A program made the position numbers and the translations under genes. Under the pieces are notes generated by a model. The model ran no database searches. It saw nothing but the letters and a program-made list of their open reading frames with translations, and was not told where the DNA came from. This document shows positions 33,701 through 43,157 of a DNA stretch of 64,000 nt, one piece after another. The stretch's first letter is position 1, and each line of letters opens with the position of its first letter. The DNA comes from an uncultured Eubacteriales bacterium (GTDB lineage Bacteria > Bacillota > Clostridia > Oscillospirales > Acutalibacteraceae): positions 297,421 through 361,420 of the forward strand of contig CAKSHH010000001.1 in the NCBI GenBank assembly GCA_934456435.1, in the 5' to 3' direction.

Positions 33701-36700
33701 GAGACGATCGTTGCGTCCTCCGGCTCAAGTCTGTATCCGAGGGTTACGGATTTATCCGAGTATTTTGAAGTTATCGGAACAGATACTGAGATATGCTCGG
33801 AGGCGTCCTCGCCGTCCATTGTGATAACAACCTTATCGAGCTTTATAAATCTTACGAGCGAATCGTAAGCGGTTTTAAGCTCTTCGTTTGCGGCGTTAAT
33901 AACTCTCTGCTTGGGGTTATCCTGCTTTATAATTTCTTCCGCCTTTGCCATTGCCGCTTCAAAGACAGCCCAGCTATCTTCGGTGTAGTCCTCGGCGTTG
34001 AGGGCAAGGCCTATCATCATTGCGCGTGTTTTGATAAGCTCCGTTTTATCGGATCTAACTGTTACCGTACAGGTCGCCGATACGCCGCCGTCAACCGATG
34101 TGGCGGTTATAATACATGTGCCGGCTTCGACAAATGTAACCGTGCCGTTTTCGACTGTTGCAACGTCGGGATCCGAGGTGGTCCATATTACGTCGCTGAC
34201 GCTCGGCTTGTCGCCGATTGTCTTGTCGGCGGTTACGGTTGCAGTCAGGGTTTGCGGTTCGGAACCGTATCCTACTTCGATTTCTGTTTTGTCAAGAGTG
34301 ACCTTGGAAACGGGATCGTTAGCAAAGGAGACATAAACGCTGTTGGTTACCGTGTTGCCGTAGTGGTCGGTTGCCGTGAGCGTGATTTTGGCACCGCAAG
34401 CCTTGTTGGCGGAGGGGGAGACCTTGCCGTCCTCTGTTACCTTGATGCCGCTGTTGTCAGATGACCAAACAATGCTTGAATACATTGCATCGGCAGGAGC
34501 AAAGTCGTAGCTGAGCTGAACGCTCTGCGAGGTGTAGGTCTTGTACAGAGGTACTTTTATTGCAATGAACTGCGGCGCGGTTTCACCGTTATAGTAAATG
34601 TTGAGCTTCTCAAGATGGATATAGGGCTTGAGAGAATCAAGAGCGGTGTTAAGTCTGAGCGTTGCGGCGTCGATTTCCTCCTGGGAGTACTTCGCACCTG
34701 CCTCAACCTCTTTTGCTTGCTCATAAGCCGCGGTGTATTCCATGCTGGTTTCGTATGTGTGCTCTTGAATGTCAACCTGCGCCTCATCGGCTCTTGCGAT
34801 GGCTGCCCTGAGGGCGGTCTTGTCTCCGCCGATAGTTACGGGACAGGTTGCCGTAATTCCTCCGTCGCACGAGGTTGCCGTTATCGTTGCCTGACCTGCG
34901 TCAAGATAGGTGAGCTGTCCGTTTTCGTCAACCGTGACGACCGACGGATTGTTAGAGGTCCAGATAACGTCCTGAATGGTTGCGTCGTAGGTGATGAGCT
35001 TGCCGACATCGGTACATTTTGCCGTGAGCTTTATCGGCTCGGATTCAAACGGAACATTTACCTCGGACGGCGTTATTGTGACATTAGTAACGGGATACCT
35101 TGCAAATGAAACATTTACCTTGTCCGTTACCGTATTGCCGCGCTCGTCCGTGACCTTGAGAGTGATGACACCGTAGCAAGCCTTGTTCTGAGTCGGCGAA
35201 ACATTGCCGCTTTCGTCTACCGAAATTAGATCGGTGCTCGATGTCCACTCAACGGTCTGATACATTGAATCAAGAGGACTGATTCTTGTGTCAAGTTTAA
35301 TTGAGTTGTTCTGGTAGGTGAATGAGGTGGAAAGATTAACTTCCTTTGAAATATACTCGTCAGCGTCCTCACCGTTGTATTGAATGAAAACAGCCTGGGG
35401 CTTGATCAGCTTTTTAAGTGAAGAGAAAGCACTTTCGACGGAGGCTGTGATGGAATCAATATCTGCCTGTGAAGCATCCTTGTCGTTGTATATCTCATTA
35501 GCTTTTGAATAAGCCTCTTTAAGAGCGTCAAATGAAGCTACGGTATAATCTTCCTCAACAAGGGCGGCGTTCGTTACCTTGCTTATAGCCGCGGCAAGAG
35601 CGTCCTTGTTGGTTGTTACCGTTACAGTACATTCTGCGCTGTATCCGCCGTCAACCGTTGTGACGGTGATTGTTGCCTTGCCGACCGATTTGAAGGCCAG
35701 CTCGCCGTTATCGACCGAAACAACGTCGGGGTTGCTCGATGACCAGATAACGTCCTTAATGCTTGCGCCGATACCTGGCGTTCCTTTCGGCTCCACGGTG
35801 GCTTCAAGGCTTGCCGTGGTGTATACCTTGCCCGTTGTTTCGGTTTCGCTGAGCTTGATGCCCGTTGCAACAACGTTTGCGAAGCTGACGTAAACGCTGT
35901 CGGAGACCGTGCACCCCGTGTAATCCGTTGCCTTGACGGTAATCTTTGCGCTGTCCGCGGAGTTGTGGGTGTTTGTAACAAGACCTGTCTGATCAACCGT
36001 TACCTTATCGGAATCCGATGACCACACGATTGAGGAGTACATTGCGTCGGTCGGATTGAGAACCGCACCGAGCTGAACCGTCTTGTTTTTGTAGGACTGA
36101 TAAAATTCGACTTTTGTCGAAATGAATTTGGGAGCAGGAGTTCCGTCACGGGTTATTGTGATTCCGTAAACCTGAACATAAGCTCCGATTCGCGAATAAA
36201 TGTCAATGATGTTTTGTGCTGCTCTGTCGCAGGTACTCTGTGAGACGGTGTCTGTGTCCCTGACCTCAACAGCGGTTTTGTAAGCGTCCTGAAGTTCTGC
36301 CCAATCCTCGGCGGAGCAGTCCTTTTCGGTGAGCTTGCCGTTTTCAACAAGATTTATTGCGTAGTTGAGAGCTGTCTTGTCCGCCTTGACATTTACGGTA
36401 CAGCTTGCGGCAAATCCGCCGTCAACCGTTGTCGCTTTGATAATTGTCATACCGAAGTCAACGGGAATAACCGTGCCGTTCTCAACTCTTGCAACGGACG
36501 GATTGGAGGATGTCCAGATAACGTCCTTTATCGAAGCATCTCCGACTCCTGCCGTGCCTGTCGGAGAGACGGTCGCCTTTATGGTTTCATTTGTGCCGAC
36601 CGTGAGGTTCAGCGCATCCTTGTCAAGGGTGATGCCTGTGACGGGGTAGTTTGCAAATGACACGGTGCAGGTGTCGGTAAATCCGCCGTCGTAGGTCTTT

Positions 36701-38646
36701 ACCTGAACGACACCGTATGCTGCCGAATATCCCTTCGGGCTGACAACGCCGTCAGCCGTTACTTCAATGTTGCCCGAAAGAACCGACCAGGCTACGTTTT
36801 TATTCGTAACGTCGTAGGGAAGAATGGATGCGGTCAGGGTCGTCTTTGCGTTTTTGTATGTGCTGTAAAGCGGAACATGAACGCTGACAAAGTCGCCCTG
36901 ATCAATTTCAACACCGTGAGCGAGTCTGCCGATGTATACCTGATATGTAGAAACGATTTTGGTGACAAGGCCGGCTTTTGCATAGAGCGTGACCGTACCG
37001 CCGTCTGTTCCCGTAAGCACGCCGTCCTTGGTGAGCGTTGCAATGCTGTTGGAAACATCGCCGTTTGAAGCATAGCTGACCGTTTCGCCGTCATCAGCGA
37101 GCAGACCCCATGTGATATCGGCTTTTGATCTTTCGGGATAGAGAACCGCCGTGTACTGCTGAGGCGTGTTGAGCTCAAGCGTCTGCGGTCCTGATATCGC
37201 AATGTCAACCGGGGTTGTGATGAGCTTGCCCTTGACGGTGAACTCAAGACTTTCGGAAACTCCGTCGACCGTTGCCGTTACGGTTGCGGTGCGCTTGTTG
37301 GCGGAGGAAATACCGCCGGCGTCTCTTGCCTTAACGATTCCGTTTGAATCGACTGTGAGAACACTCTCGTCCGAGGAGCTCCAAAGGACATTCTGCGAAT
37401 TGGAGCCGGCAGGAACGATGTCCGTCAGTCTTACCATGGTTGAATCGCCCTCGGTCAGCTCCGTTTTGTCCGCTGTCAGGGTGAAATTTTCAATATTGAG
37501 ACTTTGAACGATCGTGAAAGTGATTGAATCATTTATTGATGCCTTTAAAAGATAATTTGAAAGTGTCTTTACTGCCGTTGCGATCAGGTCAGTCGTGTTG
37601 CCTGTTGCGCCGGCAACGGTTACGAGAACGTCCAGCACGGCTTTGAGTGCCGATTCGCTGACGTTGAGACCGAGCAGTTTTATCATAATTCTTGCAAGCT
37701 GAGCGGTGTCTACCGAACCGCCTGCGTCGATTATGGATGTGATATAGCTCATAAGTCCGTCAACAAGTTCGTCCGCATTCGGGGATACCTTAATGGTAAC
37801 CTTGCCCTCTTTGAGGAACGTTACATTGCCCTGGTCATCAATCGTTGCGTAGTCCTTGCCCGAAGTCCAAATACTGTCCGTATCAATGCTCCAGGTAACG
37901 CCGTATCCGAGACGCAGGGGAGTGACGCCGCCCTCAAGCTTAACCTGTCCGCCGACGGCAACGGTAGTCGGCAGGGATTCTTTGTTGGTGATAAATGCGC
38001 CGTTCGGAATGATGGAAGCGTACCATTTGTCCGAATTGGTTACAAGAACTCTGACCTGGTCGGAAGCGAGGATTTCACCGTCGGCTGAGTGAAGCACAAC
38101 GGTTATTCCCGTGTCAAGGGAATTAAGCTTGTCCTCAAGCTGCTTAATCAGGTAGTCGGAAATGTTGCTCGGTATGCCGCTCATTGATGCGCGGACGGTT
38201 TCGAGAATTGCCTCGGTGTCCATCGTATCAAGGTCAATGTTATCGTTGAACAACAGCTTTTCCATCGCTTTTGCGAGTGCTGGACCGATTACTGCGACGG
38301 TTCTGACGTCGTTATCAATCCAGAGCCTTACAGCCGCGCCCTTTGAGCTGTCGTGAGCATATATTTTGCCGGTGGAGTCAACGGAGACAATAAGCGGAGC
38401 TTCGCTTGTCCACGTTATGTAGCCGCCGTCCGGCATTGAACAGTCGAGCAGCTTGTGAGTAAGCTGGAGCTGTTCGCTTTCCATCAGAGTTATCTGTTCC
38501 GTGACGGATGTGCCGTCCTCAAGGCAAATGTCAATCGCATGAGTTGCCGCCGCCGAAGCCGTAACACTGAAAGCGGGAATCATGACTGTGATAATCATTG
38601 CCATGACAAGAACAAGACTTTGCCATTTAATGAATTTCTTTTTCAT
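30745..38646 (-). CDS. Giant secreted Ig-like/FIVAR repeat protein with dockerin
   Basis: A 2633-residue exported protein. Signal peptide 1-33 (…VTASAAA). The N-terminal ~500 residues mix BIG2-type Ig folds with helical segments. Then about six units of ~290 residues follow, each with an Ig-like domain (…FISVKVPIYKTYTSQSVQLSY), a BIG2-like domain (…DVIWTSSDPSVATVENG) and a FIVAR-type helical segment (DKxALxxAI…). A final FIVAR stretch is followed by a type I dockerin at about 2507-2570 (GDVNGDGWYDATDATI… DCNHDGSITEADSA). The tail SFIELLTDLLMKLVQRIIDL is an amphipathic helix. It probably reaches far from the cell and docks to a cohesin. No catalytic domain is visible. Confidence 0.88.
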   Translation of the reverse strand: MKKKFIKWQSLVLVMAMIITVMIPAFSVTASAAATHAIDICLEDGTSVTEQITLMESEQLQLTHKLLDCSMPDGGYITWTSEAPLIVSVDSTGKIYAHDSSKGAAVRLWIDNDVRTVAVIGPALAKAMEKLLFNDNIDLDTMDTEAILETVRASMSGIPSNISDYLIKQLEDKLNSLDTGITVVLHSADGEILASDQVRVLVTNSDKWYASIIPNGAFITNKESLPTTVAVGGQVKLEGGVTPLRLGYGVTWSIDTDSIWTSGKDYATIDDQGNVTFLKEGKVTIKVSPNADELVDGLMSYITSIIDAGGSVDTAQLARIMIKLLGLNVSESALKAVLDVLVTVAGATGNTTDLIATAVKTLSNYLLKASINDSITFTIVQSLNIENFTLTADKTELTEGDSTMVRLTDIVPAGSNSQNVLWSSSDESVLTVDSNGIVKARDAGGISSANKRTATVTATVDGVSESLEFTVKGKLITTPVDIAISGPQTLELNTPQQYTAVLYPERSKADITWGLLADDGETVSYASNGDVSNSIATLTKDGVLTGTDGGTVTLYAKAGLVTKIVSTYQVYIGRLAHGVEIDQGDFVSVHVPLYSTYKNAKTTLTASILPYDVTNKNVAWSVLSGNIEVTADGVVSPKGYSAAYGVVQVKTYDGGFTDTCTVSFANYPVTGITLDKDALNLTVGTNETIKATVSPTGTAGVGDASIKDVIWTSSNPSVARVENGTVIPVDFGMTIIKATTVDGGFAASCTVNVKADKTALNYAINLVENGKLTEKDCSAEDWAELQDAYKTAVEVRDTDTVSQSTCDRAAQNIIDIYSRIGAYVQVYGITITRDGTPAPKFISTKVEFYQSYKNKTVQLGAVLNPTDAMYSSIVWSSDSDKVTVDQTGLVTNTHNSADSAKITVKATDYTGCTVSDSVYVSFANVVATGIKLSETETTGKVYTTASLEATVEPKGTPGIGASIKDVIWSSSNPDVVSVDNGELAFKSVGKATITVTTVDGGYSAECTVTVTTNKDALAAAISKVTNAALVEEDYTVASFDALKEAYSKANEIYNDKDASQADIDSITASVESAFSSLKKLIKPQAVFIQYNGEDADEYISKEVNLSTSFTYQNNSIKLDTRISPLDSMYQTVEWTSSTDLISVDESGNVSPTQNKACYGVITLKVTDERGNTVTDKVNVSFARYPVTNVTITPSEVNVPFESEPIKLTAKCTDVGKLITYDATIQDVIWTSNNPSVVTVDENGQLTYLDAGQATITATSCDGGITATCPVTIGGDKTALRAAIARADEAQVDIQEHTYETSMEYTAAYEQAKEVEAGAKYSQEEIDAATLRLNTALDSLKPYIHLEKLNIYYNGETAPQFIAIKVPLYKTYTSQSVQLSYDFAPADAMYSSIVWSSDNSGIKVTEDGKVSPSANKACGAKITLTATDHYGNTVTNSVYVSFANDPVSKVTLDKTEIEVGYGSEPQTLTATVTADKTIGDKPSVSDVIWTTSDPDVATVENGTVTFVEAGTCIITATSVDGGVSATCTVTVRSDKTELIKTRAMMIGLALNAEDYTEDSWAVFEAAMAKAEEIIKQDNPKQRVINAANEELKTAYDSLVRFIKLDKVVITMDGEDASEHISVSVPITSKYSDKSVTLGYRLEPEDATIVSVTWESSDASVKVEDGVVTPTANKACYAIITVKAADYKGREYTDSVYVSFANTPVTGITVDKTEITDAVVGSTDKITATVLPKKTLGVGGANITDVIWKSSDESVATVDGDGNLSFKNTGTCTVTVTTIDGGFSAETSIKVYADKSALRSAVESANELKETSYTPATWAEFKTALESATSTLNAEDPTQAEVDAALAQLNAKVDSLEAYVYVANVNISYNGETSDIITVTVPEDQSYIMSTAQLEFTTDPADAMYVSAEWSYEGDVFVNMNGIAAPSVNNACYGKATVKLTDDFGNVYTKTVTILFAKNPPASVTVTPSEVTTHTLGEEIQLTAVVNGADGTPSDLDKVTWKSSNPGIASVDENGLVRIISGGIATITATTVIGGFSASCTVTVATDKSALEKAINDAESAGYIEQNYTKDSFAKFKTALDNAKKVYNDADASQSEIDTAAAGLTAAVKALADYIRADKITIKYNGSDSPKFISVKVPIYKTYTSQSVQLSYEYSPASAMFESITWSSDNDLVTVDQNGKAAPKENKACAAKITVTVTDHFGNTVTDYVYVAFANTPATGITLDKSSVSGKPGETASLTATVEPKAKLGVGGANITDVVWTTSDPSVATVENGTVTFVDGGTAVITAYAKDGGHSAQCTVTVTLSKDALLEAINSAKAIDLTVRTEETANALRKAISDAEAVYNNASAKTDDITGAIKALNDAKNALEYLSGNYSEVKAAVEKFNALDASKYTEESYNAVKAAVDAVDYTLNITKQSEIDAMASRINEALGKLEKKVTAKLVAVKDGVVIDEEKLFVYGIEPNKNALTDYIGAQNGTVKIDPTSSGYGTGTTIALYDEDGVLIKTYTLVIFGDVNGDGWYDATDATIVNCIVGGMLTKEQLGEAIWFAADCNHDGSITEADSAILEQAGIYLQQIDQTASQDELETSSVYEEYTALIDQTPNIEIDNNEPVQKSFIELLTDLLMKLVQRIIDLIK

Positions 38647-38761
38647 TTTGATACCCCCAGTCGGAATATAAAATCTATTCTGTTAGATTTTAGCACACAG
38701 TACTTTATATAAATTTCAAATTAGGAATATAAACAAAAATTTATATTATCTTTTGGAAAGA

Positions 38762-38790
38762 AAAAGCCCCGAAACGAGTTCGGAGCTTTT
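38762..38790 (-). terminator. Terminator of the aminotransferase gene
   Basis: Minus strand: AAAAGCTCCGAA/TTCGGGGCTTTT stem (one G-U), then TTCTTTC. Confidence 0.75.
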
Positions 38791-38834
38791 GAAAACTGTA
38801 TAAAACAGTGTAAAGCATAAACGCTTTGCGGCAA

Positions 38835-40055
38835 TCAGTCGTTCTTCTGCCAGTAGCCGTTGAGGAAATCGCCGATATCGCGGATAGCCTGTGCGATTTC
38901 GTTTGGTTCGGGGAGCATAACGATTCTGAAGTGATCAGGCTCATGCCAGTCAAAGCCTGAACCGGGAACGATGAAGATATGCTTCTCATGGAGAAGATCA
39001 AAAGCAAACTTCTTATCGTTTGTGATATTGAACTTCTTAACGTCAAGCTTCGGGAACACATAGAATGCACCGTGGTTCTTGACAACCGAAAGTCCGTCGA
39101 TCTTGTCGATCTCACGGATAACGGCTTCTCTCTGCTCATAAAGTCTGCCGCCGGGAACGAGCATGGCCTGTGTGCTTGCGCTGTCCTCAAGAGCCGCAGG
39201 AATGACGAGCTGGGTAAGAGCGTTACCGCAAAGACGCATTGCGGCAATCTGGAAGATACCTTCAACATAGTCGTCAGCCTTGCCCTTGTAGCCGCTGATG
39301 CACATCCAGCCGCAGCGGAAACCGCAGACGATGTGTGACTTTGAAAGTCCGTTCATTGTGATAACCATTCTGTCCGGAGCGAGAGCCGCTGTCGAATAGT
39401 GCTCAACGCCGTCCATAACGAGTCTGTCGTAGATTTCGTCGGAGAAAATGAGAAGGTCGTTGTCACGGGCAACCTGAATAATGTCCTCAAGAACCTCTTT
39501 CGGATAAACGGCACCGGTCGGGTTGTTCGGGTTGATAATAACGATAGCTTTTGTCTTGGATGTAACCTTGCTTCTCATATCGTCAATGTCGGGATACCAG
39601 TTGTTCTCCTCATTACATTTGTAGAAAACAGGCTGACCGCCGGCAATGTAGGTTGAGTTTGACCAAAGCGAATAGCTCGGAGACGGCATAAGAACCTCGT
39701 CGCCCTTGTTGAGCAGGGGAAGAAGAGCCATAAGAACAAGCTCGCTGACGCCGTTTCCTATATATATATCGTCGGGAGTGATTCCCTGAACGCCCTTGCT
39801 CTTGTGGTAATTGCAGATCGCTTCACGGGCGTCGGGCATGCCTTTAAGATCGCAGTAAGCAACAGCCTTGTCGGCGTTGTTGAGGAGCGCATTTCTTACG
39901 CTGTCTGGCATTCCAAAGCCGAATGTAGCAGGGTTACCTGTGTTGAGACGAAGAACCTTGATGCCTTCCTTATTCATTCTCTGGCTCTCAAGATAAAGAG
40001 GACCTCTGATGTCGGAATGTACCGGCTGTAAATTTTCTGAACGTTTAATTTCCAT
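38835..40055 (-). CDS. PLP-dependent class I/II aminotransferase (AlaT-like)
   Basis: A 406-residue cytosolic fold-type I aminotransferase. IINPNNPTGAVYP near 180, SDEIYDRLV near 206 and the PLP lysine in NGLSKSHIVCGFRCGW near 240 are visible. The N terminus MEIKRSENLQPVHSDIRGPLY resembles AlaA/AlaT alanine aminotransferases, which use pyruvate and glutamate. The residue usually described as SxSKxxxxxGxRxG is conserved. Monocistronic, with promoter at 40108-40136. Exact substrate is inferred. Confidence 0.9.
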   Translation of the reverse strand: MEIKRSENLQPVHSDIRGPLYLESQRMNKEGIKVLRLNTGNPATFGFGMPDSVRNALLNNADKAVAYCDLKGMPDAREAICNYHKSKGVQGITPDDIYIGNGVSELVLMALLPLLNKGDEVLMPSPSYSLWSNSTYIAGGQPVFYKCNEENNWYPDIDDMRSKVTSKTKAIVIINPNNPTGAVYPKEVLEDIIQVARDNDLLIFSDEIYDRLVMDGVEHYSTAALAPDRMVITMNGLSKSHIVCGFRCGWMCISGYKGKADDYVEGIFQIAAMRLCGNALTQLVIPAALEDSASTQAMLVPGGRLYEQREAVIREIDKIDGLSVVKNHGAFYVFPKLDVKKFNITNDKKFAFDLLHEKHIFIVPGSGFDWHEPDHFRIVMLPEPNEIAQAIRDIGDFLNGYWQKND

Positions 40056-40107
40056 AGCGAACTCCTATCCGCCGCTTGTTTATACAGCGGCAATTTTTAT
40101 CTCATAC

Positions 40108-40136
40108 AATATAGCACAGTTCAATGCATATTTCAA
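40108..40136 (-). promoter_or_regulatory. Promoter of the aminotransferase gene
   Basis: Minus strand: TTGAAA (40136-40131), 17-base spacer, TATATT (40113-40108). The leader contains a GCCGCT/AGCGGC hairpin at 40071-40091. The remainder of 40137-40298 shows nothing else. Confidence 0.6.
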
Positions 40137-40298
40137 GAATAAAATTACTGTTTTAATGAATAATATTGAATTTAACCAATAATATGCATTGAATCCTGTT
40201 GAAACGTGTATATTTTTATACTCTGAAAAAACTTTTTGCAAATTGCACAAAATATTGTGTATGGTTTTGGAATATGTTACAGACAGGGAAAACGGGTT

Positions 40299-42041
40299 TT
40301 ACGGCTTATCAGACTGACTGATTTGCGAAAGTCCGATTCCTGACTGAAAGGCGAGTATGGAATCTTCATTATCCGTAGTTCCGTCACGGTTGCAGTCTGC
40401 CGCCGCCCGAACCGCATCGCCGAGCCGATCGACAGGCAACATTCCGTCTGCAATCATATTGATGATAACCGCGTCGCGCCCGTCATATATGCCGTCGCCG
40501 TCAACGTCTCCGAAAAGCACAACTGTATAGGTCTTGCTCACGCCGTCGGGAAAGGTCACTTCAACGGTTGTTCCTGTGCCGACGTAATTCTGCTTCGGTG
40601 TAATTTTTACGTTTGTCAGTTCACTTGACAGCATAGATTTGAATTTTGTAATATCGGTCTTTTGCTCGATTCCGTATATTAAATCGCCGTCTGCAGTAAG
40701 GCTTCCTATGTCGCGAGGGGAATCGTCAACGAGCGAGGTGTAAGCCTTAACTCTGCCGACAAAGTTTCCGAGCTTGTACCAGCTTTCGCCGCTTTTGTAA
40801 TAGGAAAGGTCCTTGCCGTTCTTGTAAGTGGTTATGATTTTTGCATCACCCTTTTCGTTAGACACCCGAACAATTACAGAGAACCATTCTCCCTTTTCAA
40901 CCTTGACGGGGCTTTCAAGCTCAACGGTCACATATCCGCCGTGTTCGAAGAAAGACGATGCCTTTGCGGCAGAGTATCCTCCGGAAACAGGCACGTTGCT
41001 CTGACTTCCGAACGGGTAATCCACGCCCTTGTATATTTCAGCTTCAACGGTAATTTTTTCTCCCTGTACGCCGACGTTGACCGCTTTGACATACTCCGAA
41101 CAGCCGTTTGTGCCGCCGTTTTGCGCTTCATAGACGTTTGCAATTATTTTATCGTTTCTCAGTGCAAAGTCGTCGAGACCTCCGTCGTAATAATAGTTGA
41201 AATCGTATTTTTCCTTTGGTGAATAGGAGAAGGCATACACGCTTGAGCTTGTGTTGTCGTATGAAAGCCAGAAATATTCAAGGCTCTTATAGCTGTTTTT
41301 GATAAGCCAGCCTCCGTTCTGCGATGCGCCGCCCGGTACAAACGAATCGGCGGAAATATTGTCGTCCCATCCGATTACGGTACACGCATGGGGCGAGGAG
41401 CCGGAACCGCCCTCATTCTTCGGGTTGTAATAAGTAACTTCGCGCAGATTATTGTACTGAAACGTGACGGCACCGTATTTCGCAACGGCGAGCTTGATAT
41501 CCTTGATGTATTGATCCGGATCGGACTTGTTTTCGGGGATGTAGAATACATTTTCCAATCGGTAGGACGGATTAAGAAACGGATCAATTCCAGGCTGAGT
41601 GCCTGCAACGGGACCCCACCACATGGAGAAAAGCTTTGCGGCATAGAGCGGATTTCCCGTTGCCTGCGTGTAGTCACCCGAACGCCATTCGCCGTCGGTG
41701 TTGTTCATGGGATCCGACTGCCGTCTGTAAGCGCGGTATGCAACCGCAACGGGGTTGAGATACAGGCTGTCTTTTGAGACGGCAGGGTCAATTCCCGATT
41801 TCAGAATGCTTGCTTCCGATGCCGCTATCGACGAATAAGCCCAGCAAAGGTTGCTTGTTCCCTGATCCTTGACCTCAGTAACGATGCCGTGCTCTCTGCC
41901 GTCATATCTCGGCAAAGCGGCTGTTTCCTCGGCTGACAACACGGCTTTTGTTGAAGCCGCGGCAGGAGAGGCAGACAGAAAGACCGTTATCAAAAGCATT
42001 ATTATACACATTGTTCTTTTGGCTGATTTCAAACCGCTCAC
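40299..42041 (-). CDS. Secreted papain-like (C1) cysteine protease with dockerin
   Basis: A 580-residue exported protease. A signal peptide ends near residue 30 (SPAAAS). The C1 active site is DQGTSNLCWAYSS, with Gln60 and Cys66. The histidine is in SPHACTVIGWDD near 219 and the asparagine in WLIKNSYKS near 248. Residues about 280-430 form the lectin-like domain common in bacterial C1 proteases. A pre-dockerin module (…TGTTVEVTFPDGVSKTYTVVLF) leads into a dockerin at about 507-570 (GDVDGDGIYDGRDAVI… DCNRDGTTDNED). It probably attaches to a cohesin-bearing surface. GTG at 42041 or the TTG nine bases on may be the start. Confidence 0.88.
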   Translation of the reverse strand: MSGLKSAKRTMCIIMLLITVFLSASPAAASTKAVLSAEETAALPRYDGREHGIVTEVKDQGTSNLCWAYSSIAASEASILKSGIDPAVSKDSLYLNPVAVAYRAYRRQSDPMNNTDGEWRSGDYTQATGNPLYAAKLFSMWWGPVAGTQPGIDPFLNPSYRLENVFYIPENKSDPDQYIKDIKLAVAKYGAVTFQYNNLREVTYYNPKNEGGSGSSPHACTVIGWDDNISADSFVPGGASQNGGWLIKNSYKSLEYFWLSYDNTSSSVYAFSYSPKEKYDFNYYYDGGLDDFALRNDKIIANVYEAQNGGTNGCSEYVKAVNVGVQGEKITVEAEIYKGVDYPFGSQSNVPVSGGYSAAKASSFFEHGGYVTVELESPVKVEKGEWFSVIVRVSNEKGDAKIITTYKNGKDLSYYKSGESWYKLGNFVGRVKAYTSLVDDSPRDIGSLTADGDLIYGIEQKTDITKFKSMLSSELTNVKITPKQNYVGTGTTVEVTFPDGVSKTYTVVLFGDVDGDGIYDGRDAVIINMIADGMLPVDRLGDAVRAAADCNRDGTTDNEDSILAFQSGIGLSQISQSDKP

Positions 42042-42069
42042 TTCGCTTTCTTCGTCGTATGATGGCTAT

Positions 42070-42098
42070 ATTATAGCAAGTATGCTCTTGACTGTCTA
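42070..42098 (-). promoter_or_regulatory. Promoter of the C1 protease gene
   Basis: Minus strand: TAGACA (42098-42093), 17-base spacer, TATAAT (42075-42070). Confidence 0.6.
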
Positions 42099-42122
42099 TG
42101 GTTATAGCTCTGAATTTTTCAC

Positions 42123-42150
42123 AAAAAAGGGCTGCCAATATGGCAACCCC
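42123..42150 (-). terminator. Terminator of the sigma/DUF4349 operon
   Basis: Minus strand: GGGTTGCC/GGCAGCCC stem with loop ATATT, then TTTTTTGTG. Confidence 0.8.
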
Positions 42151-42164
42151 GTTAAAACTGTTTG

Positions 42165-43157
42165 TTATTTTCTTTTCTTTTTGATTATCAGAACAACAAT
42201 GACGATTACCGCCGCCGCAATAAGGAGATACGGGCTTGCGCCGAGGATGAACACGCTGAGATTTCTGAAAAACTGACCGATATTGTAAATGCTTTCGGAA
42301 AATTTTTCGCTGACCTGAGAACCGAAGCTTGTCGGAGCTTTTTTAACTCTGTCAACCTCGTTGATATTTATTGATACAGTTGAATAAGCGATTTCCTGAT
42401 CGTAGCCTTTCTTTTGTGCTCTCAGCGATTCAAGTTCCGCTCTGATCTGTGAGAGCCTATCCTGAACGTTTATGGTGTCTTCAACCGTGTCGCATTTGGC
42501 AAGTATGCCGAGCAGGGCTTTTTCTTCCGTTTCATAAGCATTGATTTGACTTTCTGTGTCCGTGTAGCTGCCCGTGATGTCCTTTGTCACAACATTTTTC
42601 GATGTGACTGTTCCCGATTTTTCAAGAAAATCGAGAAATTCATCAAGCTTTTCGGCAGGAATCTGAACCATGGTTTCAACCGACACATACTCGTCGTGCT
42701 TGTTCTGCGAGAGTGAAGAGGTGTAGCCGTTGAGTGAGTTTACCTGTGAGCCGATTTTTTTCATCAATTCGTCCGAATCCTTGGTTTCCAGATAGACGTT
42801 AGCTTTTTTGACGAGCTTCCGTGTTGCGGAAATCACATCGTCGGAAATTTGGGACGAACTGTTTGAAAAAGTATCGGAACTTTCGTTTATGTTTGCTGCA
42901 TTGCCGTTGTTGCTATCACCGGCATAGCCGATTTCTATTTTTTCGGATTCGGACTTGCTTGCGGAAGACGCCGATCCGATTCCGTATGCTCCGCCGATTA
43001 ACACGAAAACTGCAAGGCAGGCGGCAATTACGGCTGTAAATTTTTTATGCTTTTTAACTTTGACTGGCGGAGCGGACTTGAGCTCCGAAATTTTATCCCT
43101 GAGTGAATCGGGAGCGTGAAGCTCGTTGACTTTCCTGATGTAATCCGACTTATTCAT
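42165..43157 (-). CDS. DUF4349 membrane protein, probable anti-sigma partner
   Basis: A 330-residue protein. Residues 1-40 are cytosolic (MNKSDYIRKVNELHAPDSLRDKISEL), then a membrane helix (about 42-62). A Ser/Asn-rich linker precedes the DUF4349 domain (about 105-290, with a coiled-coil LSQIRAELESLRAQKKGYDQEI), and a C-terminal helix (about 302-325) ends in KKKRK. ATG 43157 is preferred over an upstream TTG because GGAGG lies eight bases before it. It overlaps the ECF sigma gene by eight bases, so it is probably that factor's membrane regulator. The sigma-binding role is inference from position and topology. Confidence 0.8.
   Translation of the reverse strand: MNKSDYIRKVNELHAPDSLRDKISELKSAPPVKVKKHKKFTAVIAACLAVFVLIGGAYGIGSASSASKSESEKIEIGYAGDSNNGNAANINESSDTFSNSSSQISDDVISATRKLVKKANVYLETKDSDELMKKIGSQVNSLNGYTSSLSQNKHDEYVSVETMVQIPAEKLDEFLDFLEKSGTVTSKNVVTKDITGSYTDTESQINAYETEEKALLGILAKCDTVEDTINVQDRLSQIRAELESLRAQKKGYDQEIAYSTVSININEVDRVKKAPTSFGSQVSEKFSESIYNIGQFFRNLSVFILGASPYLLIAAAVIVIVVLIIKKKRK

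Noticed and set aside
31000..36700. Regular repeats within the giant gene considered as a CRISPR-like array
   Set aside because: The repeats are ~870 bases, in frame and diverged at silent sites; they encode protein domains.
30994..37507. Several long open frames on the plus strand opposite the giant gene (for example 33793-34464)
   Set aside because: They run antisense within a repetitive coding region, lack ribosome sites and have composition typical of shadow frames.
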